The notes under the pieces are model-generated. The model was not told where the DNA came from. It searched no databases and saw nothing but the letters and a program-made list of their open reading frames with translations. From Pseudomonadota bacterium (GTDB lineage: Bacteria > Pseudomonadota > Gammaproteobacteria > Steroidobacterales > Steroidobacteraceae), in NCBI GenBank assembly GCA_023391815.1, contig JAEWAF010000118.1, positions 62,001 to 126,000 of the forward strand: a stretch of 64,000 nt of DNA. The letters are read 5' to 3'. The position numbers and the translations under genes are program-made. Shown piece by piece: positions 34,933-42,678 of this stretch (its first letter is position 1; each line of letters opens with the position of its first letter).

Positions 34933-36852
34933 CTAGTTCGCGGCGCCAGCATCGAACAGCAATGCGGCTTCGGCCCATGTCACAGGAAGCGATGCAGGAT
35001 CGTCGATGGCGGCACGCGCGACCAGCTCGATGATCTTCACGCGTGACACGTCAACGCTGATTCGCTGCCCCTCCTGACCCCATTTCAGAGGTCGGCTGGT
35101 GGCGAGCACTTTGCCGTCGCCATACACCGTGAAGGTGACGCCATGGCGATCGTCTCGAGCCGAGTCATTGACGCCAACGGTGGCCGTGAACCGGCGATAG
35201 CCTTGATTGCGCACCTCCAGCCGCGAATTTGCCAGGATGCCAAGACCCGTTTCGAATTTCTTGCCGCCGATGCGGAGCGCTTCGCCGTAAGGCGCGCTGT
35301 CTGGCTGAGCCCCGCCCCACCCAGCATAGATCGGACGTTCACCACTGCCTCGCGTTCCCTGCCAGCCCAAGGCTGAGCGATGAATCGTCGGATCCGGCGC
35401 GGGCCGCATCACCCCATCAACGGCCGGGTTGACGTTGCCGGGCTGCTCGGAAAGATACAGACCGTCGGCGAGAACACGAGTGCCGCGCGCCTTTAACACG
35501 AGCGTCTGATGACCTTCCAGATGCAGCCTCACCTGCTTTCGGAAGGTTTGTTTCCGGGCATTCCACAGATCCACCAGGGCGACGTCCGAATCATCCCGGA
35601 ACTTCAGGTGGGCCGCGGTCAAATCCACATCCAGCGACGACGCGTCTCTGTTGAAAATGGCCACGGCCTTATCTCCGCTGCTCAGCGTCTTCACGAAGAT
35701 CTGGACCTCCTCGCTGTCGAAGGCAACGACCGCCTGATGCCCGGCCGGATCCTGATTCAGCGCAATCACTTCCTCATTGCCAAACACATCCAGCAACGCT
35801 GGCGGGGCGTGCCGCAGATCCATGCCGATCATCAGCGGAGCGTTGATCATGGCCCACATCGATAGATGAGACCGCGCTTCGGTCAGGTGGTCCGCATCGA
35901 AGTCACCCTTGCCGATGAACAGCATGTCGGGATCGTTCCATGAGCCGGGCTGAGCGTACAGCGCCCTCTTGGCGGCGCTGTCGAAGTTGGTGAGCAGCCG
36001 ACCCCAGGTCGGGTTGATGTCATCGCTGGTCCGCGACATGTTGCCGAAGTCCTTGCCCCAGGCGCGCACATTTCCCGCTCCCCAGATACACAGCGACAGC
36101 ACGAAGTCACCATCGGGGTTGTTGCGAATCAGGGCCCCGTCGATCTGTCGAAACAGCGACTGAACTGCAGGAATGTCCGACCTCGCGACCGACTCCATGT
36201 CGAGCAGCGGCTTGAATTCGCGATAGGCGCCCGATATCACTTTCTCGCTGCCGGCTGCGTAGGCGCGCAGGCCACATCCGTCGACTTTGATGAAGTCGAA
36301 GCCCCAGTCCGAGAAGAACAGCGAAATGTCCTGGTCGATGTGTCCATACAGCCCGACCTCTCGCTCCTGGACCGAGCCTTTCGGTAAGTCGGACTCGTCC
36401 GCCGAGTAGGCCTGTGAGCAGGTGTTGCGGCCAAGATCCGAGTAGATGCCGGCCTTCAGACCCATTGCATGCAGTCGGTCGGTGAACGGCCGGAAAGAGG
36501 GCAGGCTGTCCTCACGCACCGTGGATGGAAACCGCGTGGCACGGATGACGAGCTGGCCGTCGCTGGCGCGCCGCTGCAGCCACCATCCGTCATCGATGTT
36601 GACGTAACGATAGCCCTTGCGGGCCAACCCACTGTCCATCAGCGCTCGAGCGGAGCCGAGGATCTTCTCCTCATCGATGTCAGTTGCGAAAGCGTTCCAA
36701 CTGCTCCATCCCATCGGCGGGGTTTGTGCGCGCCCCGCGGTATAGGCAGACCAACGGCCCGTCGGCGTTAACGGGTCGCTGCGCGCCTCAGAGGAGAAAA
36801 CCGAAACGGCGGCAAACACCGCCACGGCGGCGGTGAGGATTTTCCTAGTCAT
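34933..36852 (-). CDS. GH27 alpha-galactosidase with C-terminal NPCBM-like domain
   Basis: The 639-residue protein has a signal peptide (ending FSSEARSDP). The GH27 barrel starts TPPMGWSSWNAFATDIDEEK and YRYVNIDDGWW. The nucleophile Asp is in DFIKVDGCGLRAYA (about residue 190) and the acid/base Asp in NMSRTSDDINPTW (about 275). A beta-sandwich linker follows (SDVALVDLWNARKQTFRKQV). The last 150 residues (LGWQGTRGSGERPIYAGWGG, GGKKFETGLGILANSRLEVR, ATVGVNDSARDDRHGVTFTV) match the NPCBM carbohydrate-binding module. It probably removes terminal alpha-galactose from oligosaccharides in the periplasm. It diverges from the large hydrolase gene on its right. Confidence 0.92.
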   Translation of the reverse strand: MTRKILTAAVAVFAAVSVFSSEARSDPLTPTGRWSAYTAGRAQTPPMGWSSWNAFATDIDEEKILGSARALMDSGLARKGYRYVNIDDGWWLQRRASDGQLVIRATRFPSTVREDSLPSFRPFTDRLHAMGLKAGIYSDLGRNTCSQAYSADESDLPKGSVQEREVGLYGHIDQDISLFFSDWGFDFIKVDGCGLRAYAAGSEKVISGAYREFKPLLDMESVARSDIPAVQSLFRQIDGALIRNNPDGDFVLSLCIWGAGNVRAWGKDFGNMSRTSDDINPTWGRLLTNFDSAAKRALYAQPGSWNDPDMLFIGKGDFDADHLTEARSHLSMWAMINAPLMIGMDLRHAPPALLDVFGNEEVIALNQDPAGHQAVVAFDSEEVQIFVKTLSSGDKAVAIFNRDASSLDVDLTAAHLKFRDDSDVALVDLWNARKQTFRKQVRLHLEGHQTLVLKARGTRVLADGLYLSEQPGNVNPAVDGVMRPAPDPTIHRSALGWQGTRGSGERPIYAGWGGAQPDSAPYGEALRIGGKKFETGLGILANSRLEVRNQGYRRFTATVGVNDSARDDRHGVTFTVYGDGKVLATSRPLKWGQEGQRISVDVSRVKIIELVARAAIDDPASLPVTWAEAALLFDAGAAN

Positions 36853-37012
36853 GTCGTTGTTTCATCCAGGCTCGGCGCAGCCGTCCGCCGTAATTAGCAT
36901 CGCCCCCAGCGCGCGTCAATACTCGTACAATTTAGTTTGGTGGTGCAACCTTACGCGGCGGTCGCCGCATCCAAGTAGCGCCTCGACTCGGGCAACGACA
37001 AGAAGGGTTCCC

Positions 37013-40000
37013 ATGACAGGATTCTCGCCGGCAATGCGCCTTCCTCACCTTCTCAAGGCGACGTTACTGCTGCTTGTCTCGACCCTCTGCAGCGCTGAAT
37101 CGGTGGCACTCGAGCCGGTTCAGATCGAGCCCGCGCAACGCGATTTGTGGTCGCAGGGATCGCAGCGATTTCACAAGCAATGGCTGATTGCGGGCGCACT
37201 CTCGCCCGAGGTCGCAAACAGCACCGACGCGGCAACGCTTGCACCGATGGAAGGCCGAGCGTTCAGCACGGATATCGCCAACGTGCGCTGGAAGGCGCAC
37301 ACGTCATGGAATGAGGTCACTGATCTGAATGCGATTGCCGGTATGCCGATCGATGGCGCGCGGCGGATAGCATTCGTTGCTGGCACTCTCTCCCGGGCGC
37401 ATGCGGGCGCCGCCGATCTATCGATCGGTGCGCAAGGACCGATCGCGGTATGGCTCAATGGCCAGCGCGTTTACGAGCGCACGAAGTCCCATGCCACGTT
37501 CGCACGCGACAGCGAGCGCATCGCCGTGCAGATGAGGCAAGGCGAGAACGCGCTGCTGTTGCGTATCGAGCAAGTCGATCCAAACGCATGGCCGTTCACG
37601 GTGCGCATCGTCGAATCGGGCGCCCTGCTCGCGCGCTCCGAGCTCATCGTTCCTTATCTACGCGCCTCGGCCGATCAGGTCGAAGTGCACACGAATCTCA
37701 CTGCGGATTCAGAGGCGCCCGCCGTCGAGGTGACTGCTCTCGGCGCCGGCGGGCGCGTGCTCGCCAACGCTGCGGGGGCTCGCGGCGAATCGCTGATGCT
37801 CGACGCAAGCACCTGGCCGGAAGGCGCGTATGAATTTCGCGTCGCCACCCGGGACGCTTGGGGCCAGCCGTACGTCGTGCATCTGCCTTGGTACAAGGGC
37901 GATGTCGCGGCCGCCGCACAGCGCCTGATCGATGCGGCGGACTCCGCCAAGGACGACGTCTATGGAGCCCACCTGCGATTGCTTGCGCAGATCGTGCGAG
38001 ATCGCACTAACGGTCAACTCAACTCGGCGCTTCCCGGATTGGAGGCACGCATTCATTCGCCGCTGCTCGAGTATGAGGAAATCGAGTTGGATCGTGCGCG
38101 ACGCGTCGGCAGTGTTCGGCCGGGCGGCTTCGTTCGCCTCGGTTATGTCGATGACCTCGACGGCTCGGTACAGTTCTGTCGCGCGTATTTACCTGCGAAT
38201 TACAGCGACTCACAGCGTTGGCCTCTCGTGCTATCGCTCCACGGCTACAACCCCGAGAATCCGCCGCTGCATCGCTGGTGGTCCATCGATCAGCGCCACA
38301 GCGAAATCGCCGAACGCAAGAACATCATCTATATCGAGCCGCACGGCCGCGGGAATGCGCAATACATAGGCTTGGGCGAGCGAGACGTGCTCAGATGCCT
38401 GCAGGAAGCCAAGGTCAGGTTTGCCGTCGACGACGATCGCGTCTATTTGACAGGCGAGTCCATGGGCGGGCACGGCACCTGGGCGATCGCCTCGCGCAAT
38501 CCACACCTTTTCGCGGCAGTCGCGCCTGTGTTCGGCGGCTGGGATTTTCGCGTGAGCACGATCAGGGGGCCGTCGCTTCCGGAGAACCAGCCGGGCAATG
38601 CGCTCGAATTTTATATCCAGGAGCGTCGCAGCTCATTCGTCAACGCGGAGAACTTGCTGAACGTGCCGCTGCTCGTCATTCACGGCGACAGTGACGCTAC
38701 CGTCAGCGTCGAGAATTCCCGGCATGCGACACGCATGCTGCAGCGTTGGGGCTACAACGTCCGATATTGGGAAATGCCCGGCTGGGGACATGAGGACCTG
38801 CAGCAGCGCCTGGTCCTCATCGACTGGTTGCTCGAACATCGCCGAGACTCTGCGCCGAGACACGTTCGCCTGCGCTCGGCGGATCTGAGTGGCGCGCGTG
38901 CGCACTGGTTCGTGGCTCGCGCGATACAGGAGCCAGAACGACTCATTCGCGCGGAGGCCGAAGTCGTGAAACCGGGCTTGGTGCGGATCGACTCGGAGAA
39001 TCTCGAAGCGTTTGATCTTGCGCTTCCGCAGAGCTTGCGCGGTTCGACATCGGAGCTCCAGGTCGTATGGAACGGCAAGTCGCAGCGAGCGCAACTCGAC
39101 AATGGCGTCGCGCGCATCGGCACGGCGCCGAGCAAGTCGCAAGGGCTTCGAAAGCAACCCGGCCGGGAGGGCCCGATCTCGGACATCATCACCCTGCCCT
39201 TCATGGTCGTTGTCGGCACGACCTCACGCGATCCACACATGCGGTACAGTATCGAAGAACGTGCCCGGGACCTGCAGGACGTGTGGATGGCGTGGCAGTA
39301 CCAGCCGTTGCGGATCAAGCGGGACGTGGAAGTCTCGGTCGATGACGAGCGTGCGTATTCGCTCATACTGCTCGGCGGCGCCGATGCAAACGCGGTGACG
39401 CGACGGCTTGGCAAGCGCTTGCCGATGAGCGTGTCGGCTCATTCGGTCGAGGTCGATGGCAAGCGCTGGACGGTGGACGATGCCGTGCTACAGATGATCT
39501 ATCCGAGCCCTCGCGCTGACAATCGCTACGTCCTCGTCGTCGCGGCCACCTCTGCCATGGGTATGCAGTTCTGGAGGCCGGAGTTCGTCGAGCCTTCGAT
39601 CGGTATCGGTTTCAGCGCGAGCGATTGGTCCATCCGTGACGGACGCCGCCCGCCCCCGCAGGCGACGGTCAAAGCCTACGATCGAGAGGTCGCCTCCGGA
39701 GTCTTCGACGCGAACTGGCGACGCGACGATCGCTGGACGGTGCAAGGCGACGCCGCTGTTCGATCTGCGTGGCGCCTGCGCCGTCCGGCAATCGAGCCGT
39801 ACACGCCATCCCCCGAGCGTCTCGAGGCGTACCGCGGCGATTACGACTTCGGTCAGTTCGTGGCGACCCTCTCGATCGAAGGCAGCACGCTCGTCGCGCA
39901 CGTGCCGACTCAGGCGCCGCTGCCGCTCGAGCCGAAAGGACCGAATCTGTTTCGCACCATCGCCTATCCGACCAAGGACACCCTCGAATTCATCGTGGAT

Positions 40001-40072
40001 GCGCATGGCACGGTGCTCGGCGCCGAAGTCGACACTCAGGGCCGGACGATTTTCGGCAAGAAGCTGAAGTAG
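37013..40072 (+). CDS. Large secreted alpha/beta hydrolase with prolyl-oligopeptidase-like core
   Basis: The product is about 1019 residues. The start at 37013 is supported by AAGAAGGG 6 bp upstream; the longer frame from 36833 would overlap the divergent gene. A signal peptide ends at STLCSAES. A beta-rich, ligand-binding-like region precedes the hydrolase core: LVLSLHGYNPENPPLHRWWS, nucleophile in YLTGESMGGHGTWAIASRNP, Asp in VIHGDSDATVSVENS, His in PGWGHEDL. A further roughly 400-residue C-terminal region (ITLPFMVVVGTTSRDPHMRY, YEIVLGG-like strands) completes it. This layout resembles exported esterases/peptidases of the PHB-depolymerase/S9 group. It pairs with the alpha-galactosidase across a 160-bp divergent promoter region. 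Confidence 0.85.
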   Translation: MTGFSPAMRLPHLLKATLLLLVSTLCSAESVALEPVQIEPAQRDLWSQGSQRFHKQWLIAGALSPEVANSTDAATLAPMEGRAFSTDIANVRWKAHTSWNEVTDLNAIAGMPIDGARRIAFVAGTLSRAHAGAADLSIGAQGPIAVWLNGQRVYERTKSHATFARDSERIAVQMRQGENALLLRIEQVDPNAWPFTVRIVESGALLARSELIVPYLRASADQVEVHTNLTADSEAPAVEVTALGAGGRVLANAAGARGESLMLDASTWPEGAYEFRVATRDAWGQPYVVHLPWYKGDVAAAAQRLIDAADSAKDDVYGAHLRLLAQIVRDRTNGQLNSALPGLEARIHSPLLEYEEIELDRARRVGSVRPGGFVRLGYVDDLDGSVQFCRAYLPANYSDSQRWPLVLSLHGYNPENPPLHRWWSIDQRHSEIAERKNIIYIEPHGRGNAQYIGLGERDVLRCLQEAKVRFAVDDDRVYLTGESMGGHGTWAIASRNPHLFAAVAPVFGGWDFRVSTIRGPSLPENQPGNALEFYIQERRSSFVNAENLLNVPLLVIHGDSDATVSVENSRHATRMLQRWGYNVRYWEMPGWGHEDLQQRLVLIDWLLEHRRDSAPRHVRLRSADLSGARAHWFVARAIQEPERLIRAEAEVVKPGLVRIDSENLEAFDLALPQSLRGSTSELQVVWNGKSQRAQLDNGVARIGTAPSKSQGLRKQPGREGPISDIITLPFMVVVGTTSRDPHMRYSIEERARDLQDVWMAWQYQPLRIKRDVEVSVDDERAYSLILLGGADANAVTRRLGKRLPMSVSAHSVEVDGKRWTVDDAVLQMIYPSPRADNRYVLVVAATSAMGMQFWRPEFVEPSIGIGFSASDWSIRDGRRPPPQATVKAYDREVASGVFDANWRRDDRWTVQGDAAVRSAWRLRRPAIEPYTPSPERLEAYRGDYDFGQFVATLSIEGSTLVAHVPTQAPLPLEPKGPNLFRTIAYPTKDTLEFIVDAHGTVLGAEVDTQGRTIFGKKLK

Positions 40073-40113
40073 CGTGTGAGGTTCGCGAGATCATCACACG
40101 CTGCAGTCTTCCG

Positions 40114-40938
40114 TCAGTTGGCGGCCGGCGGCTTGTTGCGATCGTTCACCGACTGCTCGATCAGCGTCGCGACACCGCGAGGATCTTCCTGTTGCGCGAC
40201 GTGTCCTCCAGGAAACGTGCGAATCGTCCAGCCTCGAGCAACGGCGTGCTGCCAGCTCTTGTCCGTCTTCGCTCGCTCCGCGGCCGACTTGTCCTTCGGA
40301 ACGAAAGCGACATAGGTCACCGGCAGCGCCAGCGCGGCGGGATTCTTATAGGAGACCGGCTGGTTGAAGCATTTGATCGAGTGCTTCACGCTGTGCGGTG
40401 GCGGCGTGCCGGGCTTGACCCAGGGCACTTGCATGAAGCCGTCCGCGAAGCGTGAGGGATCCTGCTGCCTGCCGCCAAAAAGATCCCACAGCGACATGCC
40501 ATCGTCGGGCACGGCGGCGTCGAGGAACACGACATGACGAATGCGCTCGGGGATCCGATCCATCACACCCGTGATTACCATCCCGCCGTAACTGTGCCCT
40601 GTCAGCACCACGTCGTGCAGGTCCTCGAACAAGATCAAATTGACCACGTCGTTGATGTGGGTTTGCAGATCGATGTCGGGACTGTTGAGGTGTTCGCGCT
40701 CGCCGAGGCCCGTGAGCGTAGCGCGGTAGACCGTGTGGCCATCGTCGCTGAGAAACTTCCCAGTACTCTTCCACTCCCAGCCTCCGGCAGTGGCGCCGTG
40801 AACGAGCACGAACGTGTACTTTTCACTCCCTGCGTAGGCAGGTGTTCCAACAGAAACCAAGGCGAAGAAGCCAACCAGCAGTGCAAACACACGAAGCACG
40901 GCTCGTGTGCTCGCAAATCGGATCATGTTATGCGCCAC
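40114..40938 (-). CDS. Secreted alpha/beta hydrolase (EstC/methylesterase-like)
   Basis: The 274-residue protein has a signal peptide ending VGTPAYAGS. It shows oxyanion segment FVLVHGATAGGWEWKSTGKF near 42, TLTGLGEREHLNSPDIDLQT, nucleophile elbow GHSYGGMVITGVMD near 116, RHVVFLDAAVPDDG, and catalytic His in PGGHVAQQEDP near the end. This is the family of small esterases related to plant methylesterases and EstC. The substrate is unknown. It converges with the large hydrolase gene, 41 bp apart. Confidence 0.88.
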   Translation of the reverse strand: MAHNMIRFASTRAVLRVFALLVGFFALVSVGTPAYAGSEKYTFVLVHGATAGGWEWKSTGKFLSDDGHTVYRATLTGLGEREHLNSPDIDLQTHINDVVNLILFEDLHDVVLTGHSYGGMVITGVMDRIPERIRHVVFLDAAVPDDGMSLWDLFGGRQQDPSRFADGFMQVPWVKPGTPPPHSVKHSIKCFNQPVSYKNPAALALPVTYVAFVPKDKSAAERAKTDKSWQHAVARGWTIRTFPGGHVAQQEDPRGVATLIEQSVNDRNKPPAAN

Positions 40939-41086
40939 AGTCTTTACCCCGATGCCTCAAATCAAAGAAGCAGGATCGTGCAGTTCCACACGATCGATTC
41001 GGGCAACTGTAACGAGCAACTACTGTTCTCGCAATTTACTCGTACAAATGCGTCCTCCCTGATCCATCGTATCGCCAGGCTCTACG

Positions 41087-41653
41087 TCACTTCTGGGTCG
41101 ATCGCGCTGGCAACAGACTGGCGCTCAGTAAAACTTCAGCGTACTCGCCACTCATATTTGCCAATGCCACGCGATGTATGTCTTCAGCAGAACGCGGCTG
41201 ACCATCGAGGTCCGGTCGGTCATACGTGTAGCAAGCGTCGGCCACGACCTTGCAGTCAAAGCCCAAGCAAGCAGCACTGCGAACACTAGCCTCCACCGAC
41301 ATATTCGTGCTCACACCGACAAACACCAGGGAACGGATACCTCGTTGATGCAGCCAGCGCTCGAGGCCGCTTTGGGCAAACGCGTCTGTGACATGCTTGT
41401 CCACGACATGCTCGGACGCCAGCGGTGCCATTCGCTCCTGAAACTCGGCACCGGACTGACCCGGCCAAAAGGGCGAGCCCGGGGTGCGCGATAGATGGCG
41501 TACATGAACAATGGGCTGACCGCGCTCGCGCCAGTGATCCAGCAGTTGTCCGATTCGTGCCTCAGCATCAGGATTGTTACGCGGGCCGGCGTTCGCCATG
41601 CCCTTCTGCATATCGACAATGATGAGCGCTGTGAGCTGGCTCGAGGACGTCAT
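41087..41653 (-). CDS. Isochorismatase-fold protein lacking the catalytic Cys
   Basis: The 188-residue protein is chosen to start at 41653, where ATG overlaps the TGA of the upstream phosphoesterase (ATGA). The catalytic Asp is in ALIIVDMQKGMANAG and the Lys in EHVVDKHVTDAF. At the nucleophile position the family's Cys is replaced: VGVSTNMSVEASVRSA has Ser where cysteine hydrolases have C. It may act like isochorismatase, which does not need Cys, or be inactive as an amidase. Translational coupling suggests co-expression with the phosphoesterase. Confidence 0.85.
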   Translation of the reverse strand: MTSSSQLTALIIVDMQKGMANAGPRNNPDAEARIGQLLDHWRERGQPIVHVRHLSRTPGSPFWPGQSGAEFQERMAPLASEHVVDKHVTDAFAQSGLERWLHQRGIRSLVFVGVSTNMSVEASVRSAACLGFDCKVVADACYTYDRPDLDGQPRSAEDIHRVALANMSGEYAEVLLSASLLPARSTQK

Positions 41654-42372
41654 TGCATATACCCGGTCAACAAGGCCTTCTCCCAATCAAGGCAACCGCG
41701 CAACCGCGCCAGCTCGGCCATTTGCCGATGAGGATAGGGGACGGTGAACATTTCCGCCGTCCACCCCGATGGGCCGCGCTGGAGGATCGCATATCGCGCA
41801 TCGGGTGATCCCGACTCGATCACGTGCGGATGCGGATAGTCGTCCGCATAGGCTTGCAAGCCGACACTCCCGGGGTTGACGATCAGGCCGCCGTGAACCG
41901 TACGCACACTACGAGCCACATGAGTGTGACCGCATAGGATGAGCTCTACACGATGCCCACCCAATCGTTGCTCCACCTCTGCTGAAGTAGCCGGACGTTC
42001 TGCACTTTGCAGCAGCGTCACGTTATCGGCGCCCGGCGCGCCATGACAGAGCAGCACATGCTCGCTGAATTTCTGCGTATGGGTCAGGCCGCTCAGCCAC
42101 TCGAACTCCGGCGCGCCCAACTCCGAGTGAGCATAGCGATCTGCGAAAGCGGCATTCGAACTCAATTGCAGAATCTGCCGCTCATGGTTGCCAGCAAGAT
42201 GCACCCAATCCTGGAGCATCAAATACTGGGCCGTTTCACGCGGTAACAAGGGACCGGACAGACTGTCGCCCAAGTTGACCACTGCATCCACACCACGATT
42301 CTTGAAGTCTGCGACGACCGCTTGCAGGGCAGCCAGGTTGCCGTGGATATCGGATACAACAGCGATGCGCAT
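41650..42372 (-). CDS. Metallophosphoesterase (YfcE/calcineurin-like)
   Basis: The 240-residue protein has all metal-binding motifs of small bacterial phosphodiesterases: VVSDIHGNLAALQAV (DxH), NLGDSLSGP (GD), HLAGNHERQ (GNHE), VLLCHGAPGAD and LCGHTHVARS (GHTH), then GGLIVNPGSVGLQAYADDYP. It hydrolyses a phosphomonoester or diester in the cytoplasm. It is the first gene of a two-gene unit with the isochorismatase-fold protein. Confidence 0.9.
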   Translation of the reverse strand: MRIAVVSDIHGNLAALQAVVADFKNRGVDAVVNLGDSLSGPLLPRETAQYLMLQDWVHLAGNHERQILQLSSNAAFADRYAHSELGAPEFEWLSGLTHTQKFSEHVLLCHGAPGADNVTLLQSAERPATSAEVEQRLGGHRVELILCGHTHVARSVRTVHGGLIVNPGSVGLQAYADDYPHPHVIESGSPDARYAILQRGPSGWTAEMFTVPYPHRQMAELARLRGCLDWEKALLTGYMQ

Positions 42373-42426
42373 AATGTCGTCGATGCTAGCTGAAAACCAT
42401 CACAGCGACGAGTCGTTCGTCCGTGC

Positions 42427-42642
42427 TCACCTCAGCAACCAGCGCGACTGTTCCCAGATGTCATAGGTCCTATCGAAACTGGCGGTCGCGAGCTCACGCT
42501 GATGTTTCTTCATGCCGCGCCGAATGCTCGGTCCCGGAACTGACACATAGGCCATCATTCTCGGGCCCGGAATATTGGTGTCCATCGCCGCAAGCTTTGG
42601 GCTCGGCACGCTGAAGCGCCGAGCAACGTTGAGCGGTACCAC
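42427..42642 (-). CDS. Possible small protein downstream of the DUF262 gene
   Basis: A 71-residue frame begins GTG (42642) with GAGGA about 9 bp upstream and reads VVPLNVARRFSVPSPKLAAM ... IRRGMKKHQRELATASFDRT ... IWEQSRWLLR. It starts 37 bp after the DUF262-AlbA_2 stop on the same strand. No family is recognised. It may be a real small partner of that gene or the tail of a lost gene. Confidence 0.35.
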   Translation of the reverse strand: MVPLNVARRFSVPSPKLAAMDTNIPGPRMMAYVSVPGPSIRRGMKKHQRELATASFDRTYDIWEQSRWLLR

Positions 42643-42678
42643 CTCCGCATCGTCCTCGATCGCTGAAAAATCGGGTCA

